Under the pieces are notes generated by a model. It saw only the letters and a list, made by a program, of their open reading frames with translations. It did no database searches and was not told the origin of the DNA. Position numbers and translations under genes: made by a program. Source: Kaistia hirudinis (GTDB lineage: Bacteria > Pseudomonadota > Alphaproteobacteria > Rhizobiales > Kaistiaceae). From it: a DNA stretch of 64,000 nt. Below are positions 1 to 10,816 of the stretch, one piece after another (within the stretch, counting starts at the first letter, position 1; each line of letters starts with the position of its first letter). Location of the stretch: contig NZ_JACIDS010000003.1 of assembly GCF_014196455.1 (NCBI RefSeq), positions 558,001 through 622,000 of the forward strand, in the 5' to 3' direction.

Positions 1-135
1 CCTGAGTGCCAATGGACATATACCGCCGGTTGCGTCGGGCGCGCCAGAAGCGCGCGAGCGCCAGGACCGGCTCTTCCTCTCCTTTTGTCACGATAGGTGC
101 TTTTGACAGCAGCCGCCATCCTTTTGTGCGGCGCA

Positions 136-172
136 TTGCTGCACTCTTGCTGCGCAAACGCTGCGACGCAGC
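136..172. promoter_or_regulatory. PhaR-like operator array upstream of phaA
   Basis: GCTGC occurs at 138, 149 and 160, exactly 11 bp apart (one helical turn), and the last copy forms CTGC-GAC-GCAG at 161-171. That matches the CTGC-N3/4-GCAG site reported for PhaR regulators of PHB genes in other alphaproteobacteria. The array lies about 105-140 bp upstream of phaA, ahead of the candidate promoter. The motif is seen directly; PhaR binding is inferred, and no phaR gene is visible in the window. Confidence 0.5.
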
Positions 173-215
173 ACAAGAGAGAGGCACGGGCGCTGCCGGG
201 CGCTGCCGCCTCTGG

Positions 216-244
216 TTGACAGCGGGGACGGCGCGGTCTTCTCT
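216..244 (+). promoter_or_regulatory. Candidate phaAB promoter (weak -10)
   Basis: A consensus TTGACA at 216-221 is followed after 17 bp by TTCTCT at 239-244, a poor -10. The phaA Shine-Dalgarno AAGGAT (265-270) lies 7 bp before the ATG at 277. The first 276 bases hold no convincing gene. A second TTGACA at 103-108 has no good partner. Confidence 0.3.
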
Positions 245-276
245 CGCTCGAGGGATCTCCAAACAAGGATTACGCC

Positions 277-1458
<1,182 letters not shown>

Positions 1459-1534
1459 GCCGGCCGCTGGCCAGACTTTGTCGTGAGGCGGCCGGATTGA
1501 ACCGGCCCCTCCTTTCCAGGGAGCAGGGAGAACT

Positions 1535-2263
1535 ATGGCACGCGTAGCCCTCGTCACCGGCGGTACCCGCGGCATCGGCGCCGCCATCGCCATCGGCCTC
1601 AAATCGGCCGGCCATACCGTGGCCGCGACCTATCACGGCAATGTGGAGAAGGCCGAGGCCTTCAAGGCCGAGACCGGGATCGAGACGTTCAAATGGGACG
1701 TCGCCGATCACGAGGCCTGCGTGAAGGGCATTGCCGAGGTCGAGGCGGCGCTGGGACCGGTCGACATCCTCGTCAACAATGCCGGCATCACCCGTGACGG
1801 CTGGTTCCACAAGATGGACCATGACGCCTGGATCAGCGTCATCAACACCAATCTCGGCTCGATGTTCGCTATGACCCGTCCGGTGATCGACGGCATGCGC
1901 GAGCGCGGCTTCGGCCGCATCGTCAACATCTCGTCGATCAACGGCCAGAAGGGCCAGCTTGGCCAGGTCAATTATTCCGCCGCCAAGGCCGGCGTGATCG
2001 GCTTCTCCAAGGCGCTCGCGCTGGAGAATGCCCGCAAGGGCGTCACCGTGAACTGCATCTGCCCCGGCTATATCGACACCGACATGGTCGCTGCCGTTCC
2101 GGAGAAGGTGCTCGAGGGCATCATCGCCCAGATCCCGGTCGGTCGGCTCGGCCAGGCCTCCGAGATCGCGGCGCTCGTCGCCTATCTCGCCTCCGATGCC
2201 AGCGCCTTCATGACCGGCGCCGTGCTCACCATCAATGGCGGCCAGTATATCGCCAATGGCTGA
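1535..2263 (+). CDS. phaB: Acetoacetyl-CoA reductase PhaB
   Basis: An NADPH-dependent short-chain dehydrogenase of 242 residues that reduces acetoacetyl-CoA to (R)-3-hydroxybutyryl-CoA, the monomer for PHB synthase. The N-terminal glycine motif TGGTRGIG (8-15), NNAG (81-84) and the catalytic Ser134, Tyr147 and Lys151 (YSAAK) are present. The C-terminal LTINGGQYIANG is typical of PhaB rather than FabG. An AGGGAG Shine-Dalgarno lies a few bases before the ATG. It sits just after phaA and ends before a strong hairpin shared with the convergent NYN gene. The main alternative would be a FabG-type reductase, made unlikely by the pairing with phaA. Confidence 0.92.
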   Translation: MARVALVTGGTRGIGAAIAIGLKSAGHTVAATYHGNVEKAEAFKAETGIETFKWDVADHEACVKGIAEVEAALGPVDILVNNAGITRDGWFHKMDHDAWISVINTNLGSMFAMTRPVIDGMRERGFGRIVNISSINGQKGQLGQVNYSAAKAGVIGFSKALALENARKGVTVNCICPGYIDTDMVAAVPEKVLEGIIAQIPVGRLGQASEIAALVAYLASDASAFMTGAVLTINGGQYIANG

Positions 2264-2271
2264 ATGAGGGC

Positions 2272-2302
2272 GAAGCCCTCCGGCTATTTGCCGGAGGGCT
2301 TC
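2272..2302. terminator. Hairpin between convergent phaB and NYN genes
   Basis: Two perfect 13-base arms (2272-2284 and 2290-2302) flank a TATTT loop, a very stable GC-rich stem. It overlaps the last codons of the minus-strand gene and begins 9 bases after the phaB stop. Neither strand has a following U-run, so it may be a poor intrinsic terminator that blocks exonucleases or slows converging polymerases. Confidence 0.55.
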
Positions 2303-4245
2303 CTGTTCTGGCTGTAGGCGGCGAGGATGCGCTGGATCTCGTCGCCAATATCGCCGTCATCCTCGACGGGCGCCTGCTGCTGCTTCGGCGCCGACCGCTT
2401 TGCGGGCGTCGACTCCGCGATGCTCTCCGCGGCAATCGCCGTGTCCGCCGCCTCGGCGACCTGCGGCTCCGTCCCATCCTCGACCACGAGCACATCGACC
2501 GCTTCGGCGATCGCGGCAAGGATCGAGCTCTCGATCGGATCCTTGTCCTTCTCGCCATCCGCAGCGGGCTTCGGCGCCTCGGCGGCTGCGGCCGGCGCCG
2601 GGCGTCGTGCCGGCGGCCGAACCGGACCGACCGAAGCGCTGCGTGCCGGTACGGGCGGGGCCGGTGGCGGCGGGGCAGGCGGCGTCGCCTCGGGCGTCGT
2701 TCCCGTGCGTACCGTCCGGGCCCGCGGCGGGCTGATCGGCGTCCGCGGACGCACCGGCTCCTCGACCTCGACCGCCGGCCGTGAGGCCGCGGGCCGCGGC
2801 GCCGGGGGCGCGGGCCGGATCACAGGCTGCGGTGCATCGATGGCCGGCGGGGCCGACGGGACGACAGGCTCGGGCTGCTGCTGAACCGTCGGCTGCGGCT
2901 GGGGCTGGGGCTGGGGCTGCGGCTGCGCTGCCGGGGGCGGCGCGGCGACGCGGCGCTCTGGTGCAGGGCGAACGGGCGCGGGCCCGGGCGCGATCGGCTG
3001 CGGCTCGGGCTGTGCCGCCGGCTCGGCCGGCCGAACGGTGATCGGGCGGATCGGCTGCGGCATCGGCGGCTCCGAAGCGCGCACGATGATCGGCCGCGGC
3101 TTTGCGGCCGGCTCGCTCGATGCCGGCATCGGCGGCGGCGACGGGATCGGCGTCATCCGTGCCGTGGAAGGCGGCGGCGCGGCAGGCTGGGGTGCAGCCG
3201 GCTGCGGCGCGGCCTTGACGCTCGGGGCGACGGCGATCGTCGGCTGCGGCGGGGGCAGGGCGGGGATGTCGGAGGGGCCGGAGCGCCCGCCGACCCAGAT
3301 CTTCACCTGCATCTCGACGGCGTCGTCGATTTCGAGGCCGGCATTGCGGGCGAGGTAGAGCACCTGCTCCTTGAACACCTCGGCGAGGCGCTCTGGCGTG
3401 TCGGTCACGGAGAAGACGTGGCCCTTCAGCGCGAGGCCCTTCACGACGAAGGCGACCTGCCGGCGCGAGGCGTTGCGGCCGGCGGCGATCAGCCGGGCGG
3501 CGACATTCTCGGCGGTCGCCTGGAAGTGGTAGCCGTTCTCCGCGATCTCGTGCGCAAGGGCCCGGAAGAGCTCGGCATAGACCTTGGGCGGGAACAGCGG
3601 AACATTGGTCGCCTGATGGATGCGGCGGGCAAGCGTCGCGAGATCGTCGCGCTCGCCGGCCGGCCGGCCGGCCGCATCGTCCTCGACCTCCTCGGCCTCA
3701 GGCGACTCGGAATCGGCGGTCGTCGCCAGGATGGCGGTCAGCGCGGCCTCGTCGATCGCGTTGTCCGCAACGGCGCGGTAGCTCGCCGGCGTGAGGAGCG
3801 TCGAATAGATCGTCGTCTGGCGATTGTAGGAGCGCAGGCGAAAGATCACCGGCGTCAGGTCGGAATCCGCCGACAGGAGGATGAATTCTTCAAAGCCGGT
3901 CTGGTGGCCGAGCGCATCGATCGTATCCAGAACCATATGGATTTCGGCCGAGTTGCGCTCGCGGCCCGGAAGGGGCGGGCAGTCGACGATCTGGAAACCC
4001 TGACCCTGGAAGGCTGCCCGCGCCTTGCCGATCAGCTTCGGGTCGGCATAGCAGCGGCGCATCAGGATGCGGCGGCGAACGGGGTTTTCACCGGACGGCG
4101 TTGCGAGGAGCCCGGACTCGATGGCCTCGATCCAGGTTCCCGGCCGGGAGGCGAAGCGACGAGCGATCCCCGGATCGCGTGCTCGCAGGCTGAGATAGAG
4201 GCTGTCGTAATCGACAAACAAGACAGTTTTGACTGCGGCCGTCAT
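2284..4245 (-). CDS. NYN-domain protein with long proline-rich tail
   Basis: A 653-residue protein. Residues about 5-175 form a NYN (PIN-like, LabA/DUF88) domain with the expected acidic residues: FVDYDSLY near the start, then SAEIHMVLD and LLSADSDL. NYN domains are typically metal-dependent RNases. Residues about 205-310 look like a compact helical, winged-helix or OST-HTH-like module. Residues about 340-570 are low-complexity and rich in Pro, Ala and Arg, including a run of PQ repeats, with a conserved acidic C-terminus after that. The start at 4245 is chosen because AGGGAGAG lies 5 bp upstream; a longer in-frame ATG at 4263 lacks a site. RNA processing or quality control is inferred; substrate unknown. 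Confidence 0.8.
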   Translation of the reverse strand: MTAAVKTVLFVDYDSLYLSLRARDPGIARRFASRPGTWIEAIESGLLATPSGENPVRRRILMRRCYADPKLIGKARAAFQGQGFQIVDCPPLPGRERNSAEIHMVLDTIDALGHQTGFEEFILLSADSDLTPVIFRLRSYNRQTTIYSTLLTPASYRAVADNAIDEAALTAILATTADSESPEAEEVEDDAAGRPAGERDDLATLARRIHQATNVPLFPPKVYAELFRALAHEIAENGYHFQATAENVAARLIAAGRNASRRQVAFVVKGLALKGHVFSVTDTPERLAEVFKEQVLYLARNAGLEIDDAVEMQVKIWVGGRSGPSDIPALPPPQPTIAVAPSVKAAPQPAAPQPAAPPPSTARMTPIPSPPPMPASSEPAAKPRPIIVRASEPPMPQPIRPITVRPAEPAAQPEPQPIAPGPAPVRPAPERRVAAPPPAAQPQPQPQPQPQPTVQQQPEPVVPSAPPAIDAPQPVIRPAPPAPRPAASRPAVEVEEPVRPRTPISPPRARTVRTGTTPEATPPAPPPPAPPVPARSASVGPVRPPARRPAPAAAAEAPKPAADGEKDKDPIESSILAAIAEAVDVLVVEDGTEPQVAEAADTAIAAESIAESTPAKRSAPKQQQAPVEDDGDIGDEIQRILAAYSQNRKPSGK

Positions 4246-4430
4246 GAACTCTCCCTGCGGCACACCAGATCGGCCAGGTCCATGACCGACCGCATGCCTC
4301 TGCGCCAGGCCGGGCGAGCGGCCGGGCGACAGACCTTGTAACGATTTCCCCGCCCGATGTCTCGCTCTCCGAACCCGCTCGGAGGCCCTTCGGCGGCGCG
4401 GGCGAAATCATCACCCATGACCGGCCGGCG

Positions 4431-6047
4431 TCAATGCCGGAAGTGACGCATGCCGGTGAAGACCATGGCGAGACCCGCAGAATCCGCGGCCGCGATCACA
4501 TCTTCGTCACGGATCGAGCCACCCGGCTGAATGATCGCGGTGGCGCCCGCCTCGGCTGCGGCCAGCAGGCCGTCGGCGAAGGGGAAGAACGCGTCCGACG
4601 CGACGACGGAGCCGATCGCGAGGCTCTCCGCGAGACCCGCCGCCCGCGCCGCCTCCGCTGCCTTCTTGGCGGCGATGGTCGAGGAATCGACACGGCTCAT
4701 CTGGCCGGCGCCGATGCCGACCGTCGTTCCGCCCTTCGCATAGACGATGGCATTCGATTTCACGTGCTTCGCCACGCGGAACGCGAAGAGCAAATCGGCC
4801 ATTTCGGCCTCGCTCGGCGCCCGCTTGGTCACCACCCGCACATCGCCGAGCGCGACGCGGCCGGCATCGCGGTCCTGCGCGAGAAACCCGCCGGCGACCG
4901 TCCGGATCGAGAGGCCGGGCGCGGCTGGATCGGGCAGGCCGCCCGCCAGCAGCAGGCGCAGGTTCTTCTTGGCCGCGACGATGGCGATCGCCTCATCGGT
5001 CGCGTCGGGCGCGATGATCACCTCGGTGAACACCTCGACGATCTCGCGCGCCGCCTCGGCGTCGAGCGTGCCGTTGAGCGCCACGATGCCGCCAAAGGCC
5101 GAGACGGGATCGCAGCGCAGCGCCAGCCGATAGGCTTCGAGCAGCGAGGCGCCGGTGGCGACGCCGCACGGGTTCGCATGCTTGATGATCGCCACGGCCG
5201 GCGTCACCGCCGGGTCGAACTCGGCGACGAGCTCATAGGCCGCGTCGGTGTCGTTGATGTTGTTGTAGGAGAGCTGCTTGCCCTGCACCTGCCGCGCCGT
5301 CACCACGCCGGGGCGCTTCTCGCCCGTGGCATAGAACGCTGCCGACTGGTGCGGATTCTCGCCGTAGCGCAGCGCCTCGCGCAGCGTGCCACCGAGGCTG
5401 CGCCATTTCGGCGTGGTGTCGCCGACCTGGCCGGCGAACCAGCCGGAGACCGCCGCATCATAGGCCGCCGTGCGGGCAAAGGCCTTGGCCGCCCAGCGCT
5501 TGCGCGCCGCGAGCGTGGTCGCGCCGCCATGCGCCTCGATCTCGGCGAGCAGCGCGTCATAGTCGTCGGGATCGACCAGGACGGAGACGAAACCATGGTT
5601 CTTCGCGGAGGCGCGTGTCATCGCCGGCCCGCCGATGTCGATATTCTCGACGATCGTCGCATAGTCGTCGGTCGCGGCGACCGTGGCTTCGAAGGGATAG
5701 AGATTGCAGACCACGAGATCGAAGGGCTCGATGCCGTGCTCTTCCATCTCCGCCGCATGTACCGGATCGTTGCGGATGCCGAGCAGGCCGCCATGGATCT
5801 TGGGATGCAGCGTCTTCACGCGCCCGCCGAGGATCTCGGGAAAGCCGATCAGGTCGGCCACATTGGTGACGGGCATGCCGGCCGCTGCAATCGCCTTGGC
5901 GGTCGACCCTGTCGCAAAAAGAAGTACCCCGCGCGCGTCGAGCGCCCGGGCGAGATCGATCATTCCGCGCGAGTCGGAAACCGAGAACAGGGCGCGGGTG
6001 AGCGGAACCAGGTCCGGAGCGGCGACCTTGGGCGGCGGCACGGCCAT
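4431..6047 (-). CDS. purH: Bifunctional AICAR formyltransferase / IMP cyclohydrolase PurH
   Basis: This 538-residue enzyme catalyses the last two steps of de novo purine synthesis. The N-terminal MGS-like cyclohydrolase domain contains [11 protein letters not shown] and [24 protein letters not shown]. The C-terminal AICAR transformylase domain carries the catalytic Lys-His in [10 protein letters not shown] and ends in the family-typical [10 protein letters not shown]. Length and motifs are complete. It lies 97 bp downstream of the heparinase-like gene on the same strand. The 167-bp gap to the NYN gene shows no clear signal. Confidence 0.96.
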   Translation of the reverse strand: MAVPPPKVAAPDLVPLTRALFSVSDSRGMIDLARALDARGVLLFATGSTAKAIAAAGMPVTNVADLIGFPEILGGRVKTLHPKIHGGLLGIRNDPVHAAEMEEHGIEPFDLVVCNLYPFEATVAATDDYATIVENIDIGGPAMTRASAKNHGFVSVLVDPDDYDALLAEIEAHGGATTLAARKRWAAKAFARTAAYDAAVSGWFAGQVGDTTPKWRSLGGTLREALRYGENPHQSAAFYATGEKRPGVVTARQVQGKQLSYNNINDTDAAYELVAEFDPAVTPAVAIIKHANPCGVATGASLLEAYRLALRCDPVSAFGGIVALNGTLDAEAAREIVEVFTEVIIAPDATDEAIAIVAAKKNLRLLLAGGLPDPAAPGLSIRTVAGGFLAQDRDAGRVALGDVRVVTKRAPSEAEMADLLFAFRVAKHVKSNAIVYAKGGTTVGIGAGQMSRVDSSTIAAKKAAEAARAAGLAESLAIGSVVASDAFFPFADGLLAAAEAGATAIIQPGGSIRDEDVIAAADSAGLAMVFTGMRHFRH

Positions 6048-6144
6048 CTCAAATCCTCTTGGGTGTCATGGGGCTGCCGCGCGATAACACGAATCCGCGC
6101 CCTGTGCAGCCGTGAACACGCCTTGGGCCGTATCAGACCTCGGG

Positions 6145-7905
6145 CTATGCCGGCTGATCATCCTCGGCATCGTCGTGATCGGACGAGCGGCGGCCGCCGG
6201 CCTCGGCGACCCGCCGGAACTGCCACTTGACCTCGGCCTGGCGGAGCGCCCGGCCATGGATCACGATCTGCTCGGCCCGCCGGCTGCCGCGAATGTCGGA
6301 AAGGCGGATGCTCTCCTCGATCGCGAGCTCCTGCGCGTCCGTCTCGAACTGCCAGGCGGAGCCGTCGGGCAGCACGAGCAGCACGCCGTGACCGCCCGCG
6401 AGACGGTTGGCCTGGACCGCGGGATGCAGATGGAAGCGGATCGCGAAGGAATCCCGGCCGCCCTTGGCGATGGCGCTGCCGCTCGGGCTTGTGAAGCTGT
6501 CGATGCCCGAAAGGCGGTCGCCGAAGCGCGAGAGCGACAGGCGACGCGTATGTAGGATGCCGTAGCGCGCGACATAGCCGTCATGCGAGGCCGTCACGAC
6601 GACGGCGCCGCGCTCCTCCTGGCGGGTCACCGGAACCCGCGTCGGTCCGGCGATGATCACTTCGCCCAGCCGTTCGGCGAGGTAGCCGCCGGTCAGGAAA
6701 CGGCAGGAGGAGGAATCGTTCAGCGTGGCGGTCGAATGGGCGGCGGTGGTGCGCGCGAGGCGGCGAAGCGCGGTCGCGCCCGGGCCGGGCACGCCGCAAT
6801 TCACGATCAGCGGCTGGCGGCCGACGCTCATCTCGAAGGCGAGGCAGCCGGCATGGGCCGTCGTCGAAAGGACCGGCAGCGGCGGCGGGCCGGTGTCGGC
6901 GATGACGACCGTCTCGCCGGCGTCGAGCCGCTGGTAGCCGGCATAGGGCGCATTGCGCACCGGCGCGCCGCGCGCATCGTCATAGGCCAGCACGGTTGCC
7001 AGCAGGCCGAGCTGCGTCTCGCCCATGCCGTTGAACTTGGCGAAGGAGCCGTCGCCGTGCCGGAAGAAGCGCAGCATCGGCATCATGCGGTCGATCGCGC
7101 CGAGAAGCGCCGGCGTCGGCTGCAATCCGCGCGCCGTGAACGCCTGACGGAGCGGCAGCAGATCGACGAGAACCTCGAGCACCGTGCCGGGGTTGCGATC
7201 AATATGGCCACCATCGGGCAGGATCTGGCGGTTCAGTTCCTGGTCGACGAAGCGCGAGGCCTGGCGGGCGAAACGCGTCTGGTCGGAGAGCGAGAGGCTG
7301 GCAGCGGCGAGCGCCATGGCAACGCGGAGGCGCGGCAGGCCGGGCCTCACATCGCGCGAAACGCGCCGCAGCAGTCGCACCTGCCGCGTCAGCATGCGCA
7401 TGAAGCGGCGGTAGAAGCCGTGATCGCAGCCGTCGAGAACGAGCGGCGTCTGCGCCAGCCACGACATCACGCGCCGCGCCGTCACCTCCGGATCGCGCGC
7501 GACCGGATCATGGCTGCGCTGGAAGCGGATCCACTCGTCGACGAGCGCCCGCGCATTGGAGCGGGAAACGGCGAGGTCGGACGCGCGCAGATGCCGCAGC
7601 CAGCCGAAGCCGTGCAGGCCCGCCGCCCAGGCTCGCGACGGCGCCTCGATCTCGAAGACGGAGAAGCCGGAAACGTCGACCACGTCGCCGGCGAAGACGA
7701 AGCGGCCGGCATAGATGTCGTGCGCAATGGTCGGATCGGCGGTGCGAAGATCGGTCGGCGCGATCAGCAGCCGCTCGGGGACCTGACCGAAATAGCGCCA
7801 GCGATAGAACGGGCCGGCATGAAAGTCGTAGCGCGCCCGGCGCCAGGCCGAAGCGGCCGCGTACCGGACAAGTCGTCCCTTTCCGGTTCCCGCGCCGAGC
7901 GCCAT
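6145..7905 (-). CDS. Heparinase II/III family protein
   Basis: The 586-residue product has the alpha/alpha-toroid N-terminal domain (about 100-330) followed by a beta-rich heparinase II/III-like domain with HSTATLNDSSS and YHARY-like blocks. Members of the family cleave acidic polysaccharides by elimination, but the real substrate of this chromosomal alphaproteobacterial group, found near rsmB and purH, is not established. No obvious signal peptide is seen, which is odd for a polysaccharide lyase. The start at 7905 has AAGGGG 8 bp upstream; a longer in-frame start at 7941 lacks support. A cell-envelope glycan role is inference. Confidence 0.8.
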   Translation of the reverse strand: MALGAGTGKGRLVRYAAASAWRRARYDFHAGPFYRWRYFGQVPERLLIAPTDLRTADPTIAHDIYAGRFVFAGDVVDVSGFSVFEIEAPSRAWAAGLHGFGWLRHLRASDLAVSRSNARALVDEWIRFQRSHDPVARDPEVTARRVMSWLAQTPLVLDGCDHGFYRRFMRMLTRQVRLLRRVSRDVRPGLPRLRVAMALAAASLSLSDQTRFARQASRFVDQELNRQILPDGGHIDRNPGTVLEVLVDLLPLRQAFTARGLQPTPALLGAIDRMMPMLRFFRHGDGSFAKFNGMGETQLGLLATVLAYDDARGAPVRNAPYAGYQRLDAGETVVIADTGPPPLPVLSTTAHAGCLAFEMSVGRQPLIVNCGVPGPGATALRRLARTTAAHSTATLNDSSSCRFLTGGYLAERLGEVIIAGPTRVPVTRQEERGAVVVTASHDGYVARYGILHTRRLSLSRFGDRLSGIDSFTSPSGSAIAKGGRDSFAIRFHLHPAVQANRLAGGHGVLLVLPDGSAWQFETDAQELAIEESIRLSDIRGSRRAEQIVIHGRALRQAEVKWQFRRVAEAGGRRSSDHDDAEDDQPA

Positions 7906-8018
7906 ACTCAATGCCCCTTTTTCAGCCGCCAGCGCCCGCACGACGAATCGCCCATACTATCGCGCTGCAATCTAGCGGCCACTGTCCTCGAATTGAACCG
8001 CCTCGCGGGAGATGCCTC

Positions 8019-9389
8019 TCAGGCGATCTTGCGAAGGCGGGCGGCGAAGAAGCCGTCGAGGCCCGAAAGGCGAGCATCCTCCATCGGAAGATCGCTGGGC
8101 AAGGTCCTCATGAAGCCGTCGCGGCAGATTTCCCCAATCCCGCCGACATCGCCCGGCGCAACGGGTTCGAGCGCCAGCGGCAGTTCGGCCAGCGCGCGAT
8201 GGATCTGCTCCTCGCCTTCCTCCCGCTCCAGCGAGCAGGTGCAGTAGACGAGCGTACCGCCCGGCTTCAGCATCGTGGTCGCATGCCGCATCAGCCGCGC
8301 CTGGATGGTCGCCAGCGCGCCGATATCGTCGGGATGCTTCAGCCATGCGACGTCGGGATGACGGCGGATGGTGCCGGTGGCGGAGCAGGGGGCATCGAGC
8401 AGGACGGCGTCAACGGGCTCGGCGGGAACGAACGTCCCGGCATCGGCGGCGATCACCTTAGCGTCGAGACGGAGGCGCGCGAGATTCTCACGCACCCGCC
8501 CGAGCCGCTGCTCCGAAATGTCGACCGCAGTGACACGGGCGCCGGCCGCGGCGAGCTGTGCCGTCTTGCCGCCCGGCGCGGCGCAAAGATCGATGGCCGT
8601 CTTGCCGCGAAGATCGCCGAAGAGGCGGGCGGGCAGGGCGGCCGCGGCGTCCTGGACCCACCAGGCCCCCTCGTCGAAGCCGGGCATGCTTTCGATCGGA
8701 CCGTGGCCCGCGAGGCGCACCGATCCCGTCGGAAGGACGAGCCCGCCCAGCCGTTCGGCCCAGAGCGGGGCATCGCCCTTGACGGTCAGGTCGAGCGGCG
8801 GCTCGACCAGATGGGCCGCCGCGATGGCGCGGGCCGTGTCGGCGCCATAGGCGTCCGTCCAGCGCGTCCACAGCCAGGGCGGCGTCGCGAGGCGTTCGGC
8901 GTCCTGTTCGGCGAGGATCGCCTCGCGGCTGCCGACCACTCGCCGCAGGACCGCATTGGCGAGACCCTTGAAATGGCGTGCGTCACGGTCGGCCGCAGCG
9001 AGGTTGACGGCGATCGAGACGGCGGCGTGGTCGGCGACATCCATGAACAGGATCTGCGCCGCTCCGGTCTCGAGGATCGCCGACAGGCGACCGCTCTTGC
9101 GCGGCAAAGCCTTGTCGAGGAAGCGGCCGAGCGCCTCGCGGATCTGGCCGCGCCGGCGCAGCGTCGTGCCGAGGATGGCGCGGGCGAGCGCGCGGTCGCG
9201 CGTCTCCAGCCGGCGGAACGGGCTGCCATCCGCCTCGATGGCGACGTCGATCGCGACGCCCTCGCCGAGGATCAGGTCATAGGCAAAGGACGCCGCATCG
9301 CGCGCGGCGTATCCGGGATCCACATTCGCGCGGGCGGGTTTCCCGGCTCCAGGCTTGCGGTTCGGGCGGCCTCCCGTCGGGGCGGTCAA
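8019..9389 (-). CDS. rsmB: 16S rRNA m5C967 methyltransferase RsmB (Sun)
   Basis: RsmB transfers a methyl group from S-adenosylmethionine to C967 of 16S rRNA. An N-terminal NusB-like RNA-binding domain (about 35-170) precedes a Rossmann methyltransferase domain with [17 protein letters not shown], the PC motif [16 protein letters not shown] and the TCS motif [15 protein letters not shown], which carry the two catalytic cysteines. The only good start is a TTG at 9389, overlapping the htpX stop codon by 4 bp (TTGA), so translation is probably coupled. Its length of 456 residues fits the family. Confidence 0.92.
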   Translation of the reverse strand: MTAPTGGRPNRKPGAGKPARANVDPGYAARDAASFAYDLILGEGVAIDVAIEADGSPFRRLETRDRALARAILGTTLRRRGQIREALGRFLDKALPRKSGRLSAILETGAAQILFMDVADHAAVSIAVNLAAADRDARHFKGLANAVLRRVVGSREAILAEQDAERLATPPWLWTRWTDAYGADTARAIAAAHLVEPPLDLTVKGDAPLWAERLGGLVLPTGSVRLAGHGPIESMPGFDEGAWWVQDAAAALPARLFGDLRGKTAIDLCAAPGGKTAQLAAAGARVTAVDISEQRLGRVRENLARLRLDAKVIAADAGTFVPAEPVDAVLLDAPCSATGTIRRHPDVAWLKHPDDIGALATIQARLMRHATTMLKPGGTLVYCTCSLEREEGEEQIHRALAELPLALEPVAPGDVGGIGEICRDGFMRTLPSDLPMEDARLSGLDGFFAARLRKIA

Positions 9390-10363
9390 CCCCAGGGACC
9401 CCGGCCGGAGGAGGCGCCATTGCCGGAGCCTCCCCAGGGGCCGCGCGTGCCGCTCGTTGCCCGGCGCGTGCCGAAGCCGCCCGGTAGGTCGACGCGTCCC
9501 GAATAGGTCGGCGTGCCGCCCATCTGCCGGTCGAGCTCCATCAGCGCCGCGATGCGATTCTCCGTCGCCGGGTGAGTCGAGAAGAGATTGTCCATCCGCT
9601 GCCCTGAAAGGGGGTTGATGATGAAGAGGTGCGCCGTCGCCGGATTGGCCTCGGCAGCCTCGTTCGGAATATGGCCGGCGGCCCCGGCGATTTTGGCGAG
9701 GGCGGAGGCGAGCGCGCGCGGCTCGCCGCAGATCTCGGCGCCCGTGCGGTCGGCCGAATATTCGCGCGTCCGGCTGATCGCCATCTGCACCAGCATGGCC
9801 GCGATCGGCGCCAGCAGGGCGGCCGCGATCGCGCCGATGGCGCCGAAGGGGCTGCGCTCGTCGCGGTGCCCGCCGAAGAAGAAGACGAAATTCGCAAGCA
9901 TGGACACGGCACCGGCGATGGTCGCCGTTATCGTCATGGTCAGCGTGTCATGGTGCTTCACATGCGCCAGCTCATGCGCCATGACCCCGGCGACCTCGTC
10001 GGCGGAGAGCGTCCGCAGCAGCCCGGTCGACGCCGCGACGGCGGCGTTCTGAGGGTTGCGGCCGGTCGCAAACGCGTTCGGCTGCGGCGAATCGATGACG
10101 AAGACACGGGGCATGGGCAATCCGGCGCGCGCGGCGAGGCGCTTGACGATGCCGTAATATTCCGGCGCCGAGCGTTCGTCGACCTCGCGGGCGCCGTACA
10201 TCGACAGCACCATCTTGTCGGAATTCCAGTAGCTGAAGATGTTCATCGCCGCGGCGATCAGGAAGGCGATCATCATGCCTCCCATGCCGCCGACCAGATA
10301 GCCGACACCCATGAAGATGGCGGTGAGCGCCGCGAGCAGCAGTGCAGTCCGCATCACGTTCAT
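9386..10363 (-). CDS. htpX: Membrane zinc metalloprotease HtpX (M48B)
   Basis: HtpX is an inner-membrane protease that takes part in quality control of misfolded membrane proteins. The 325-residue product has two N-terminal hydrophobic segments, the zinc motif HELAH ([16 protein letters not shown]), two central hydrophobic segments and the downstream zinc ligand region [11 protein letters not shown]. The Gly/Arg-rich C-terminal extension ([12 protein letters not shown]) is typical of alphaproteobacterial versions. The ATG at 10363 gives the family start [10 protein letters not shown]; longer frames lack support. Its stop overlaps the rsmB start. Confidence 0.92.
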   Translation of the reverse strand: MNVMRTALLLAALTAIFMGVGYLVGGMGGMMIAFLIAAAMNIFSYWNSDKMVLSMYGAREVDERSAPEYYGIVKRLAARAGLPMPRVFVIDSPQPNAFATGRNPQNAAVAASTGLLRTLSADEVAGVMAHELAHVKHHDTLTMTITATIAGAVSMLANFVFFFGGHRDERSPFGAIGAIAAALLAPIAAMLVQMAISRTREYSADRTGAEICGEPRALASALAKIAGAAGHIPNEAAEANPATAHLFIINPLSGQRMDNLFSTHPATENRIAALMELDRQMGGTPTYSGRVDLPGGFGTRRATSGTRGPWGGSGNGASSGRGPWG

Positions 10364-10580
10364 CGTTTCAGGCCCGCTGGCGCGGCCTCCTCTCGCTATG
10401 ATCTGCGAGCCATATGATGGGAGTGCCGCCGCCCTGCAACAAGTCTGTTCGCGGCGTCGGTCGCGCATCGGCCCCCATCGCGGCCGGCGACGCGAGCCGA
10501 TCGGTTCGTCGTTCGGGATTGCCGGCGGGCCGTGCCGATCTCTATATCGACGCAAGACCTGAATTTGAACGGGACGGACG

Positions 10581-10787
10581 ATGAGCGAACCGACCGAAGC
10601 CGCGGCGCCGGACGCCGAGAGGATCATCAGTCCGGCCGCAGCGCGCGCGCTGGCCGAAGCCGCGGCGCGGCGGAAGGCGATCGATGCGGCATCCAGCGGG
10701 CTTCCGCGCGAGATCCTCGGCCGCGCAGGGCCGGAGCCGATCCGCTATGGCGACTGGGAGAACAAGGGAATCGCTAGCGACTTCTGA
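10581..10787 (+). CDS. DUF1674 protein, SDHAF4-like
   Basis: A 68-residue protein whose C-terminus, [19 protein letters not shown], is the hallmark of DUF1674. This family is related to mitochondrial SDHAF4, which helps deliver FAD-loaded SdhA into succinate dehydrogenase. The N-terminal half is Ala/Glu-rich and probably disordered. It diverges from htpX (217-bp gap with no clear promoter) and converges on the SDR gene with a 29-bp gap. The family match is strong, but the assembly role in bacteria is by analogy. Confidence 0.82.
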   Translation: MSEPTEAAAPDAERIISPAAARALAEAAARRKAIDAASSGLPREILGRAGPEPIRYGDWENKGIASDF

Positions 10788-10816
10788 CCGGCGATCCCGT
10801 TTGTTCCCGGCAGGCC

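Noticed and set aside
1-19. Possible start of a minus-strand gene leaving the left edge (ATG at 19)
   Set aside because: Only six codons are visible, there is no Shine-Dalgarno, and nothing identifies the product.
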